From contig JAQUHN010000005.1 in the NCBI GenBank assembly GCA_028683555.1, forward strand, positions 1 through 55,015: DNA of 55,015 bases. Direction: 5' to 3'. This DNA comes from Geobacteraceae bacterium (lineage in GTDB: Bacteria > Desulfobacterota > Desulfuromonadia > Geobacterales > Geobacteraceae). Shown in pieces: positions 8,209 to 17,189 of the stretch. Both the position numbers and the translations under genes were made by a program. The notes beneath the pieces were generated by a model. It was not told the origin of the DNA, made no database searches, and saw only the letters and a list, made by a program, of their open reading frames with translations. Position 1 is the stretch's first letter, and each line of letters begins with the position of its first letter.

Positions 8209-9213
8209 CTACTCTATGGTCGTAACCAACTCAGCACCGCGCAGGACTACCGGTCGCGCCTTGATTCCCATCTCTTTCATAACCGTCACATTGATCATCC
8301 TCTTGCCATCGCTGTTACGCGTTATCGGCAACGAGGAAAGGGACGTCCCCTGCATCGCCGCCAAGAGCATCCGCGCTGCCATACTCCCCTGTTCTCGTGA
8401 CGATTTCACCACAGCGCACAGGAGGCCGAACCGGATACTGAAGGCATTGACACCAATAACCGGCTTGTTAAAACTCTTCACCAGCACGGGAAAGATATCC
8501 TTTTCCGAAAGGGGAACACCTGCGGCATCTTTCAACCCTTCCAGGGTTATCAAAAAAAGCGAATCACATGTTTTCACAAGCTGCCGGGAGACGCTTTTCG
8601 CTTGCTCCAGGGAGGTAACCATTCTGATTGCTGCCGGTTTCAGGGGATAGGTTACCGCTTCCCGTGTCAGCTGCCGGTAATAGCTCCTGCCGGTCGGATT
8701 ATCGGCAATGAGGTAGCAGATGTTATGAACCGTCGGGACCAACTGCCGAAGAAAGGCGATGGACTCCCGAAAGTGAGCTCTCTCCAGCACTCCCGTTACA
8801 TTTGATGCCGGATAACCATACTTCTCCGGCTCGGCATTGACGCCGCAGAAAACCACCGGAGTTTCCACCTTGTTTTTGAGGTATGGCACAACAAAAAAGG
8901 ATTGGGCATCGTCGTCAACGGCAAGAACACCATCCGGTTGATACTCCTGGTAAAAACGATAGGCCTCTACAGCCCTCTCCGCTGCGCGATCGAAATTATA
9001 TTTGGTATCCAGATATCGATAACGGATTTCACATGTCTCACCCAGAGCTGCTTCGATTCCGTCCCGGACACCACTTTCCCACGATATCGACTCATGGTAA
9101 CTCATGACTACCAGTACTTTGCATAACTTTTGGCCGGCACATAGCGCCGGAAAAGGGTTCAGCGTAAGGAATAAGAAAAAGAGGATAATTACCCGGCACC
9201 CTTTTGTGAACAT
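8209..9213 (-). CDS. Periplasmic binding protein, ABC substrate-binding (PF04392-like), copy 2
   Basis: This protein is a paralog of its downstream neighbour and, with the start chosen here, also has 334 residues. Both share VLVVMSYHE, DDDAQ..FVVPYLK.KV, TPVVFCGVNA, GYPASNVTG.LERAHFRES and PTGR.Y blocks in the same order. I start it at ATG 9213, where AGGAGGG lies 4-10 bases upstream and a clean signal peptide follows (hydrophobic ~8-24, likely cleavage after ALC). The frame continues upstream to 9285, but those residues do not look like a leader. As first gene of the operon it probably sets expression for all three. Divergence between the two paralogs suggests different ligands. Confidence 0.88.
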   Translation of the reverse strand: MFTKGCRVIILFFLFLTLNPFPALCAGQKLCKVLVVMSYHESISWESGVRDGIEAALGETCEIRYRYLDTKYNFDRAAERAVEAYRFYQEYQPDGVLAVDDDAQSFFVVPYLKNKVETPVVFCGVNAEPEKYGYPASNVTGVLERAHFRESIAFLRQLVPTVHNICYLIADNPTGRSYYRQLTREAVTYPLKPAAIRMVTSLEQAKSVSRQLVKTCDSLFLITLEGLKDAAGVPLSEKDIFPVLVKSFNKPVIGVNAFSIRFGLLCAVVKSSREQGSMAARMLLAAMQGTSLSSLPITRNSDGKRMINVTVMKEMGIKARPVVLRGAELVTTIE

Positions 9214-9527
9214 GGACCCTCCTGGTTTTTTCGATTCTGTTCCATGCTGAGAAGAAATCAATGTTCGCATCCATCGTACTACCATTACGCAGAATATTCC
9301 TTCTCATGAATTCTTTTCGGCAGAAAAACCAATATCTTAATTAAAAATTAGGCCTATAACAGGATCTTGAAGCTCGAGCGCACCTATCAAGCCGATGGCA
9401 AGATTGCACCCTGCTTCCGGCAGAACCAATTGGCTAAACAGAACTTACGGTAAATACTGTCTTTTGTCTAACACAGGAAAAGATATTTGGTGAGATTCAG
9501 AAATGACTGCTGGCGGGAGAAAATTCT
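9214..9527. other. Intergenic region upstream of the binding-protein operon
   Basis: About 310 bases with no convincing gene. The part next to the operon is AT-rich and includes the palindrome AATTTTTAATT (or its complement) near 9343-9352. It probably holds the operon promoter, but I cannot assign -35/-10 boxes with confidence. A GC-richer stretch at ~9361-9452 reads in one plus frame as 29 residues without a stop (LKLERTYQADGK...), which might be a remnant of a lost gene; I do not recognise it. Confidence 0.5.
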
Positions 9528-10610
9528 TTACCAACCATAGAAGCGACATAGCAGACGAACAATGTGGAACGAGAGAAAAGTCAGGCCGGCAGCAAGCACT
9601 GCCAACGGCTTGCTGGAAAATACTGTCGTCAAGCAGCGATCAAAGTGATCAAGACATGGAGTCTTGCCAAGACCGACCGGAATGCCTTGCCGGAAATTCC
9701 CGCGAACATCAAGAAAAAAAGCTATCTGCCATGCATTCAAACAGACAAAGGAACCGGCGGCAAACCAGAATCTCGCCCTCTCCCTGAACGGCAGACTTTT
9801 GAGCAACCGCTGAATCTTGTCCAGAAAAGGAAAAAGCCGCAACCGTCCGGCCCTGTACTGCACCGCATAAACCTCGGGCATCTCGCCGATAAAATCCTCC
9901 CGGCCAATGGCATTCAGTGTCATGAGCATCATATTGAGCACTTGTCGCACTGCCGGCCCTTCCGTCTCGAAACGGCGGGCGGAGGTAACGAGTTCAGCGG
10001 GGAGAAGGATCCATTGCCCGCGTGTACGAACTGTTTCCGCGAAACGGGTATCTTCCATGATCATGCACGACGGCTCGAATGGCCCCGCCACGGTAAAAAA
10101 AGGGCGGCCTACCAGGAACCCCTGGTCTCCATGGGTACAGCCGGGTCGATCCAGGCGAGCCTTGCATTCTGCAAAATAGTAAAAAAAGGGTGCGCCACGA
10201 TCCCGATGCTGAAAGCGGAGTGAAAAACGTGCGGCAATCCTGCCGTTACCCCTCTTTTGTTCGGCCTGCCGCAGACAGGAAAGGGCTTGGCAAAGTGAGA
10301 ACGGGTCCGGGAAGAATGAATCGGCATGGAGAAACAGCAGATACTCTCCGGTCGCGGCACGGGCACCGGCGTTCATCTGCTGCGCCCGACCTCTCCCTTT
10401 TTGCACGATCTGCACAGCAAAAGGGAGTCCATCAGTCAACTCGCGCACTGTTGTCAGCGTACCGTCTCCGGAATCACCATCACAGACAAGCACCTCGAAA
10501 ACAACGCCCTGCTGTGCGGCCAAGCCCCGTAAGAATGCGGCGATCCCGGCAGCCTCGTTCAGGACCGGAACGACAACGGAAAGTTCAAACAATGGTGCGG
10601 ATGTGGGCAT
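9528..10610 (-). CDS. Family 2 glycosyltransferase (TIGR04283-like)
   Basis: A 360-residue GT-A fold glycosyltransferase. The N-terminal block ELSVVVPVLNEA, the CDGDSGDGT loop and the nucleotide-metal motif LHADS (residues 94-98, in place of DxD) are those of the TIGR04283 group linked by name to arsenosugar biosynthesis. The C-terminal third contains one or two hydrophobic segments (around 300-320 and 335-355), suggesting membrane association. The frame extends four codons upstream to a TTG, but ATG 10610 has GAGG four to five bases before it and is preferred. No other arsenosugar gene is adjacent, so the substrate stays open. The next gene upstream is on the opposite strand, which makes this a divergent pair. 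Confidence 0.85.
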   Translation of the reverse strand: MPTSAPLFELSVVVPVLNEAAGIAAFLRGLAAQQGVVFEVLVCDGDSGDGTLTTVRELTDGLPFAVQIVQKGRGRAQQMNAGARAATGEYLLFLHADSFFPDPFSLCQALSCLRQAEQKRGNGRIAARFSLRFQHRDRGAPFFYYFAECKARLDRPGCTHGDQGFLVGRPFFTVAGPFEPSCMIMEDTRFAETVRTRGQWILLPAELVTSARRFETEGPAVRQVLNMMLMTLNAIGREDFIGEMPEVYAVQYRAGRLRLFPFLDKIQRLLKSLPFRERARFWFAAGSFVCLNAWQIAFFLDVRGNFRQGIPVGLGKTPCLDHFDRCLTTVFSSKPLAVLAAGLTFLSFHIVRLLCRFYGW

Positions 10611-10830
10611 GCATCCTCGCAAAAAATGTATCCATCAAGCAGAAAGTATCATACGCTATGCATTCCTACACAGGAAAAGCTCACCGCGCTTGGTTCCAAT
10701 GCCTTGCGCGTTGCTCCAGCTACCGTGAGCAACGCGAACTACACAGGGAGAAATCATATCCTCCTTGACCTCGGGGGGCTTTTCACGGAGAATGGAACCC
10801 CTCCAGCAAATACCTGTAAAGGAGTACCGG

Positions 10831-11415
10831 ATGCCAGAGGATGATCGTAAAGATAGTCTGCTTAAATGGGATGAACGGTTTCGAAGCGAGGGATGTGTTC
10901 TGGGAACTAATCCTTCCGCGTACTTGATCGAAAATATGAATACCATTATATCCCTTGCTCCCGGCCGCCGGGCAGTGGACATCGCCTGCGGCGAGGGCAG
11001 GAACAGCATCTATCTTGCCAAACAGGGGTTCCAGGTAGTCGGACTTGATATTTCCGAAGCGGGACTGGCAAAGGGACGCCAGTGGATGGAACAGGAGGGG
11101 GTCCAGATCGATTTTCGCCTGGTTAACCTTGAAACGTACCAATTCACGGAATCGTACGATCTGGTTATCAACTGTAATTTTCTCCTGCGAGACCTTATAC
11201 CGAAGTCCGTAGCAGCGCTGTCTCCCGGCGGCATCATGGTCTTCGACACCCTGCTGGATTCGCCCTATGTACCAACCACCCATAAAAAGGAGTTCCTGCT
11301 CCAACCGGGCGAGCTTGTCAGGATTTTTCAAGGATTTCCCGGAGCGATCCTGGTCCAGGAAGAGCGGCTCCACGATCAAATGCCCACGGCGAAACTCATT
11401 TTTCGAAAAAAATGA
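10831..11415 (+). CDS. Class I SAM-dependent methyltransferase (TehB-like)
   Basis: A 194-residue cytoplasmic methyltransferase. The SAM-binding motif I is AVDIACGEGRNS (48-59), followed by GLDIS (71-75) after the second strand. The N-terminal 'KWDERF' and overall size resemble the TehB/tellurite-resistance and thiopurine methyltransferase-like group. ATG 10831 is chosen because AAAGGAG lies 7-13 bases upstream and methyltransferase similarity starts there, although the frame is open to 10765. The substrate is unknown. It is transcribed away from the glycosyltransferase, with 220 bases between them that could hold two promoters. Its stop is about 100 bases from the stop of the convergent secretion-type ATPase. 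Confidence 0.88.
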   Translation: MPEDDRKDSLLKWDERFRSEGCVLGTNPSAYLIENMNTIISLAPGRRAVDIACGEGRNSIYLAKQGFQVVGLDISEAGLAKGRQWMEQEGVQIDFRLVNLETYQFTESYDLVINCNFLLRDLIPKSVAALSPGGIMVFDTLLDSPYVPTTHKKEFLLQPGELVRIFQGFPGAILVQEERLHDQMPTAKLIFRKK

Positions 11416-11511
11416 CGGACTGAACCGTGCCGGAATTGATAGCAACAGGTGCGCTGCCTATTTCCACTGACTGAAACGGCAGCCGTCGTCCGATACGGAC
11501 TAGCACCTCGA

Positions 11512-13299
11512 TCATGTTACCGAAATGACCTCCTCATACGTGGTTATCCCTTCCAGCATCTTTTTGACGGCCACCTCCCGCAGCGAGACCATACCGTCCT
11601 GTCGCGCAATCTCCTGCAATTCGACCAGCTCTATCCGCTCGGTCAAGCGCGACCGCAGGTTCTCGGTGAAGTCCATTACTTCGAAGATCCCGGTGCGGCC
11701 CCGGTAGCCGGTCCCACGACAGGCCGTACAGCCCTCGCCATAGTAAACTTGATACGTCTTCTTATCCATTCCCAGATAGGCACTCTCCTCCTCGGAAAGA
11801 TGCCTGCTCCGTTTGCACGCCGGGCAGATGCAACGCACCAGACGCTGGGCGATAATGCCGATAACCGTGGAAGCGATGAGAAAAGACGGGACCCCGAGGT
11901 CCAGCAATCTTGTCACGGAAGAAGGAGCATCGTTCGTATGCAGAGTCGAAAGAACCAGATGACCGGTAAGGGCTGCCTGGACAGAACTTTCGGACGTATC
12001 CCGATCACGGATCTCGCCCACCATGATAATATCCGGATCCTGGCGCAGGATGGTGCGCAATACGGAGCCGAACGTAACGCCGATCCCCGCCTGCACCCCC
12101 ACCTGGTTGAATTCTTCCATCACCATTTCGATGGGATCCTCAATGGTGACCACGTTCACCTCCGGTGAAGCCAGCGTCCGTAAAGAAGAGTAGAGCGTCG
12201 TTGTTTTGCCGCTCCCGGTAGGCCCCGTGATGAGGATGATGCCGTTTGGCTTACGGATAAATCCGTTGTACAGCTGGTATTCCCGTGGATAAAAGCCGAT
12301 ACGGTCAAGGTCCTGCATTAGAATTTCAGGATCGAAAATCCTTACGACCACCTTTTCGCCGAAAGCTACCGGAAGGGTTGAAACGCGCAGCTCCACCTCT
12401 TTTTCACGGTGATTGGTCTTGATCCTGCCGTCCTGGGGCCTTCTTTTTTCTGCCAGGTCCATGCGGGAAAGCATCTTGATTCGGGAAACTATCGGCAGAT
12501 GAAGTGGTTTGGGTATCGTATGAATGATGTGCAAAACACCGTCTACCCTGAAGCGTATCAGAGAAATATCACGTTTCGGTTCAATATGAATATCGCTCGC
12601 CCGTTGATCAAAAGCGTAGGAAAGAATGAATTCCACCGCACTGATAATATTCTTGTCGGTACTGTCAATCTCGGAGTGACCCTTCATCCTGACAAACTGC
12701 TCGAGATTTCCCAGGTCCACCGTTGACGAAGGCTCATTCTGCGCAGAAAGAATCGATGCCCGGAAACCGAAAAATTCCTGTAAAATCTTGAGAATATCGC
12801 TTTTCGAACTTAATACCCGTTTGATCGTGATCCTTTTCAGTTTCATCAGGATCTCGATCTCGTCGTTGGCATGCGGATCGGCCACGGCGACGGTGATGGT
12901 ATCTCCGCTTTCAGCGATGGGAACCAGGAGATGCTTCATGGCAAAGGGACGGGGTATTGGCGAGGTTACTACCTCGAGATCCAGCTTGAGGGGGTCAATT
13001 TTCACATACGGCATCCCGACCATGTCAGCAATCACCTTGGTAATGTCGTCTTCAGTCAGGACCTTACCATTGCTACCGGGGATCTCCAGGTTGAAAGAGG
13101 AAATAACCTCCGCAGGTGAAGGGAGCACCGAACTCTGGGCAAAGCGGCGCGAATAGCCGGGATGCTGGGTGTTCTGCAGCCGCGAAATCTGGGCATCACT
13201 CTTAACCAGGACATCCCGGCACTGCTCATCGGAAAGGAGCTTATTCTTCAGCAGGGCCCGGGTTACTTCATTGATTGAGAGTGTTTTTTTATGGTGCAT
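11512..13299 (-). CDS. Type II secretion / type IV pilus assembly ATPase (GspE/PilB family)
   Basis: A 595-residue secretion ATPase. The N-terminal ~200 residues contain the GspE N-domain. The 'ASDIHIEP' box is at 234-241, Walker A GPTGSGKT at 359-366, Walker B/Asp box 'DPDIIMVGEIRD' at 421-432 and the His box 'GHLVLSTLHTND' at 446-457. A zinc knuckle has Cys pairs C492/C495 and C524/C527. Such hexameric ATPases power pilin or pseudopilin assembly from the cytoplasmic side. The start is ATG 13299, with GGAGAAG just before it. It follows copA by 32 bases and no pilin, inner-membrane platform or prepilin peptidase gene is nearby, so it is an orphan here and its machine lies elsewhere. Confidence 0.9.
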   Translation of the reverse strand: MHHKKTLSINEVTRALLKNKLLSDEQCRDVLVKSDAQISRLQNTQHPGYSRRFAQSSVLPSPAEVISSFNLEIPGSNGKVLTEDDITKVIADMVGMPYVKIDPLKLDLEVVTSPIPRPFAMKHLLVPIAESGDTITVAVADPHANDEIEILMKLKRITIKRVLSSKSDILKILQEFFGFRASILSAQNEPSSTVDLGNLEQFVRMKGHSEIDSTDKNIISAVEFILSYAFDQRASDIHIEPKRDISLIRFRVDGVLHIIHTIPKPLHLPIVSRIKMLSRMDLAEKRRPQDGRIKTNHREKEVELRVSTLPVAFGEKVVVRIFDPEILMQDLDRIGFYPREYQLYNGFIRKPNGIILITGPTGSGKTTTLYSSLRTLASPEVNVVTIEDPIEMVMEEFNQVGVQAGIGVTFGSVLRTILRQDPDIIMVGEIRDRDTSESSVQAALTGHLVLSTLHTNDAPSSVTRLLDLGVPSFLIASTVIGIIAQRLVRCICPACKRSRHLSEEESAYLGMDKKTYQVYYGEGCTACRGTGYRGRTGIFEVMDFTENLRSRLTERIELVELQEIARQDGMVSLREVAVKKMLEGITTYEEVISVT

Positions 13300-13331
13300 A
13301 CTTCTCCATTGCTCTGGAAACAACGCAAAAC

Positions 13332-15494
13332 TCAGAGTTTTGCGGCAACTCTCTTCAGAAGCAGCGAATTTGCCACCACCGATACCGAAGAAAAGGCCAT
13401 GGCCAGTCCGGCAAACTCAGGTTTGAGGGTTATCCCGAAAGAAAAATAAAAAACCCCTGCTGCAAGAGGAATTCCGAGCACGTTGTAGAAAAAGGCCCAG
13501 AAAAGATTTTGCTTGATCCTGGCCAAGGTAGCCTTGCCAAGCGTAACAGCTCTGACCACATCCTGGAGATCATTACGCACCAGGATAACATCACCGGTTT
13601 CCTTTGCCACATCGGCGCCACTGCCGATGGCAATACCCACATCAGCCTTTGCCAAAGCGGGCGCATCATTGATCCCGTCACCAACCATTCCGACGAAAAA
13701 CCCCTGTGCCTGGTACTCTTGGACGATTTGTTGTTTCCTTTCCGGCACAACTTCCGCTTCAAAACCGTCAACACCTGCCTGGCGGGCAATGACGGCAGCA
13801 GCATCCTGTCGGTCACCGGTTATCATCCAAACCTTGATACCTGATTTTTTCAGATCGCGGACCGCCAACGCCGAGGTTTCCTTCAACTGATCGGAAAAAG
13901 CCGCAATTCCGAGCAATGCACCATTGCTGGCGACATAAATCAGTGACTTACCCTCACCGGCAAGCCGTTCCGCATCCCGCTGCAGAAGATCGCCCGGAAC
14001 ACCACTCTCCCGCAGCAACCGGAGACTACCCGCAAGTACCGATGCGCCCCGATACGAACACGACACCCCAAAACCTTCTTTTTCACGATACTCTTCGATG
14101 CTGCCACTACGAATGCCCCGCTGTTCCGCGGCACGCACGGCAGCCAAGGCAAGTGGATGGTTGGAAAGGGATTCGGCCCCGGCGAGGTACTCGAGAAATG
14201 AGTCTTCGGCAACACCCTGCACGGGAAGCAGATCGGTCAGTGCCGGCTGTCCAATTGTCAGGGTACCGGTCTTGTCAAGCAGCAGAAGGTTGACTTTCGA
14301 TATATTTTCCAGGACCGATCCTCGCTTGATGAGGATTCCTCGGGAAAGCCCTACGCCGCTGCCGACCATCACCGCAGTCGGGGTCGCAAGCCCCATAGCG
14401 CACGGACAGGCAATAACAACCACGGAAATTGCTTGTCGGAAGGCAAAAATGAACTCCTGGTGAAGGGGTAGATACCAGACGATAAAGGTCGCGACCGATA
14501 GCACTACTACCACCGGAACAAAATACCCCGAAACACGATCGGCGAACCTTTGGATCGGAGCCTTGTCGGCCTGGGCATCACGAACCAATCGGACAATCTG
14601 GGAAAGAAGTGCCTCCTCACCGACCCTGGTGGCTCTGACCATCAAGGCGCCGGACCGATTGATGGAAGCGCCGACCACCTGGTCGCCAACACCTTTCTCA
14701 ACCGGCAGCGACTCGCCAGTAACAAGTGCTTCGTCAACAGAACTAATACCTTCCAGGATAGTACCGTCAACCGGTATTGTCTCACCAGGACGGACCCGAA
14801 CGATATCTCCCGCTTTAACAGTTGAAGACGGCACCTCAATTTCCTTGCCGTCGACAACCAGCCAAGCTTTATCGGCCTGCAGCCGCAGCAGTTTTTTTAA
14901 CGCCTCCCCCGCCTTACCGCGAGCACGGGCTTCCAGATATTTTCCGAGACGAATGAAAGCAATCAACATGGCAGATGTTTCGAAGAAAAAAGAACCGTGG
15001 ATACCAAAGACTGCGAAAAAAGAAAGGACTGAGTAGAAATAGGCCGCTGAAGTACCCAAGGCAACAAGCACATCCATGTTCGCGCTGCGATTTGCAAGAG
15101 CAAACCAGGCACCGCGGTAAAAAGTCAAGCCAGCCGTAAATTGAATAATTGTTGCAAGAACAAAACTCAGCAATCCGGCAAAGGGATGTCCATGGTAGGG
15201 CATTACTGCCATTATGGGCAGGGAAAGCATGAGACTGAAGATGAACCAGTTGCGCTGAACAGTGAGGTCATCGGTCTCTTCGGTGTTGTAACGAATGCCG
15301 TACCCCAGACCACGAACCCGCGATTCGATCTGCTGCAACGTTATGCTGGACGGGTCATAGTGGACAACCAACTCTTCCAGAGAAAAATTGACCACTGCAT
15401 CTTGGACGCCTTCGAGAGTCCGCAATTCCTTCTCAATTCGCGTTGCACACGATACACAGGACATCCCGGTTACAACAAAAGCTGTTTCTGCCAC
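13332..15494 (-). CDS. copA: Copper-translocating P1B-type ATPase CopA
   Basis: A 720-residue heavy-metal P-type ATPase that would export Cu(I) across the inner membrane. One N-terminal HMA domain carries the metal-binding GMSCVSC motif (C13/C16). The intramembrane CPC is at 363-365, TGES at 259-262, phosphorylation D407 in DKTGTLT, the nucleotide-binding HP at 446-447 and GDGIND at 605-610. The last helices contain 'YN' and 'MxxSS', the P1B-1 Cu(I) signature. I start at GTG 15494, with AAAGGA seven bases upstream, because the HMA domain begins there. The longer frame to 15605 lies inside the preceding gene. The GTG is one base after the AI-2E transporter stop, implying translational coupling. 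Confidence 0.93.
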   Translation of the reverse strand: MAETAFVVTGMSCVSCATRIEKELRTLEGVQDAVVNFSLEELVVHYDPSSITLQQIESRVRGLGYGIRYNTEETDDLTVQRNWFIFSLMLSLPIMAVMPYHGHPFAGLLSFVLATIIQFTAGLTFYRGAWFALANRSANMDVLVALGTSAAYFYSVLSFFAVFGIHGSFFFETSAMLIAFIRLGKYLEARARGKAGEALKKLLRLQADKAWLVVDGKEIEVPSSTVKAGDIVRVRPGETIPVDGTILEGISSVDEALVTGESLPVEKGVGDQVVGASINRSGALMVRATRVGEEALLSQIVRLVRDAQADKAPIQRFADRVSGYFVPVVVVLSVATFIVWYLPLHQEFIFAFRQAISVVVIACPCAMGLATPTAVMVGSGVGLSRGILIKRGSVLENISKVNLLLLDKTGTLTIGQPALTDLLPVQGVAEDSFLEYLAGAESLSNHPLALAAVRAAEQRGIRSGSIEEYREKEGFGVSCSYRGASVLAGSLRLLRESGVPGDLLQRDAERLAGEGKSLIYVASNGALLGIAAFSDQLKETSALAVRDLKKSGIKVWMITGDRQDAAAVIARQAGVDGFEAEVVPERKQQIVQEYQAQGFFVGMVGDGINDAPALAKADVGIAIGSGADVAKETGDVILVRNDLQDVVRAVTLGKATLARIKQNLFWAFFYNVLGIPLAAGVFYFSFGITLKPEFAGLAMAFSSVSVVANSLLLKRVAAKL

Positions 15495-15495
15495 T

Positions 15496-16542
15496 TCAGT
15501 TCCTTTCAGATTCCTCAGTGAGTCGTAAATGAAGACCGTAAATTTTGATTGCCCCGGTAATGGGAATCGCCAGCAAAACCCCCCAGAACCCCAACAGTTC
15601 ACCAAGAATCATAATCATTATTATCGTAACGAGAGGATTGAGATCCATCGACTCCTTGAAAACCAGGGGTTTAATGACATACCCTTCAAAGAAATAGATT
15701 ACCGCAAATACAGCACAAACCTGGATGAGAATTATTCCGCTCTGATACTCCGCATAACCGAAAAAAAGTGGCGGGATCGTTGCCAGCACAACTCCAATGA
15801 AGGGGATAATCGACGCAATACCGGCAAAAATGCCGGTAAAGATAGGATGGTTTACATCAAGCAGGATCATGGCAACCGTTGAGAGAAGTGCAACAATCGC
15901 GGAAACTATCAACTGGCCACGAAGGAAACCGCCAATACTTCTGTTTATATCACGGCCCACGACGATAATAAATTCCTTCTTCGAGGAAGGCAGCCAACGA
16001 ATAATCCCTTCCATGGTTTCTTTTTTATAGAAAAGCATGAAAAAAACCAGGATTGGCGCCAGCAGGAGATTGAAGAGGTTAAAAAATACGCTGGACGCGG
16101 CAGCATAGATTCCGGCGCCAAACTTGGCAAGAACCCGGTCTGCTCCGGCCTGAACATAATCCACAAGCCATTGCCACTCGGCAGCGGCGAAGGCAGGGCC
16201 AAAACGCCCTTTCAGTTCGAGCGCCATCTGCTTGAACTTCAGGACGTACCCCGGCAGGTCGCGGACCAGCATCTCCCAACGGATACTGAGCAGAGGAAAG
16301 AGGAAAATAACACAGAAAAAAGTGACAATTGTCAGGAAGGCATAAAGCACAAGAATACCGAATATTCTCCGGATTCCTCTGTTTTCCAGCGTTTTAACAA
16401 ACGGATCAAACAGGTATGCCAGGACAAAGGCGAGAAGTAGGCAGGAAAGCGTATGCCTTACCACATAGGAAAAGGCGAAAAGACACCCAAGGACCAGAAG
16501 TGAGTTCCCGATTTTCTGGACTGACGACGTAGTATGCTTCAT
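15496..16542 (-). CDS. AI-2E family transporter (PerM/YdiK-like)
   Basis: A 348-residue integral membrane protein of the PF01594 family, with about eight hydrophobic segments: a pair at residues ~10-45, one at ~60-85, and a cluster from ~150 to the C terminus. The conserved '[18 protein letters not shown]' loop lies near 241-258. The family includes TqsA (AI-2 export) and Na+/H+-type PerM exporters, so the substrate is not predictable. Its ATG at 16542 has no strong Shine-Dalgarno. It heads a three-gene run with copA and the GspE-like ATPase, and its TGA is only one base from the copA GTG. Confidence 0.9.
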   Translation of the reverse strand: MKHTTSSVQKIGNSLLVLGCLFAFSYVVRHTLSCLLLAFVLAYLFDPFVKTLENRGIRRIFGILVLYAFLTIVTFFCVIFLFPLLSIRWEMLVRDLPGYVLKFKQMALELKGRFGPAFAAAEWQWLVDYVQAGADRVLAKFGAGIYAAASSVFFNLFNLLLAPILVFFMLFYKKETMEGIIRWLPSSKKEFIIVVGRDINRSIGGFLRGQLIVSAIVALLSTVAMILLDVNHPIFTGIFAGIASIIPFIGVVLATIPPLFFGYAEYQSGIILIQVCAVFAVIYFFEGYVIKPLVFKESMDLNPLVTIIMIMILGELLGFWGVLLAIPITGAIKIYGLHLRLTEESERN

Positions 16543-16647
16543 AGGTTTAGCTACCGTTCTCGAAACACGGTCAACTGAGTGACAACAGCAGATCGCAGAT
16601 CAGTAATGTGGTGTGCACCATCAGCCCAAAACGGGTACTGGCCCATT

Positions 16648-16663
16648 GTGCGAATAGTCGCAC
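16648..16663 (-). terminator. Short hairpin after the UPF0158 gene
   Basis: GTGCGA-ATAG-TCGCAC forms a 6-bp stem with a 4-base loop, 10 bases beyond the stop of the UPF0158 gene. No T-run follows on the minus strand, so a termination role is uncertain. Confidence 0.3.
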
Positions 16664-16672
16664 CTGAGGCCG

Positions 16673-17110
16673 TCAATGATGATCATCGGTAATAAAAATA
16701 TCGCTATTCGCCAGCCATTTTCGTATTCTGCCGGCTATGAGTTCGTCTTTGAGCACAATAAGCCGTTCAGTTTCTTCCGGATAGAACGATAGAATTTCCT
16801 CAAGCCTGCCAAAGGGCCGTTTACCCATCAGGGATCGTTCCAAAAGACTCTTCAGAGAAGGATTTATCATTGCCTTGATAAACTCATGAAGCAACTGTCG
16901 CTCCTGATCGTAGTCAAAATCCGGGATCTGGAGATAACGATCTTCATTCTCTTCGATCTCCTCCCAAAAATCATCATCTTCATAATCTATAGGGACCGAG
17001 AAAACCTCCCCAGTCTCACGGTCAAGGAAATAGACCGTTTCCGGATCAACATTCTCAAATGCTTCCACGAGATCATCCCAGACTATTTCAACATCGTGCA
17101 TGAAACCCAT
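16673..17110 (-). CDS. UPF0158 family protein
   Basis: A 145-residue acidic protein of the uncharacterised UPF0158 family. The N-terminal stretch 'VEIVWDDLVEAFEN' is followed by 'TVYFLDRETGEV' and then a strongly acidic segment (YEDDDFWEEIEENEDRY). The C-terminal half is helical with conserved aromatics (FGRLEEILSFYPEE). It is predicted cytoplasmic, with no membrane segments, and no function is established that I can name. ATG 17110 is preferred to the internal ATG at 17101 because a GGGGAG box is nearer to it, although spacing is long. It is divergently oriented to lpxH with 70-80 bases between starts. A small palindrome (16648-16663) follows the stop. Confidence 0.82.
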   Translation of the reverse strand: MGFMHDVEIVWDDLVEAFENVDPETVYFLDRETGEVFSVPIDYEDDDFWEEIEENEDRYLQIPDFDYDQERQLLHEFIKAMINPSLKSLLERSLMGKRPFGRLEEILSFYPEETERLIVLKDELIAGRIRKWLANSDIFITDDHH

Positions 17111-17189
17111 AAATACATCAACTCCCCAGGAAGGCTATTTTCAAACCATCACCTTTACCTTTTCCAGATAATTCGTTATAGTGCCCGGC

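Noticed and set aside
4408-9213. Defence or phage-related system hypothesis for the kinase/binding-protein cluster
   Set aside because: All domains are standard signal-transduction and periplasmic-binding domains; no nuclease, toxin or phage protein is present.
11449-12168. 239-codon plus-strand frame antisense to the GspE/PilB-like gene
   Set aside because: It lies wholly opposite a clearly coding, motif-rich gene, begins without a ribosome site and has shadow-type composition.
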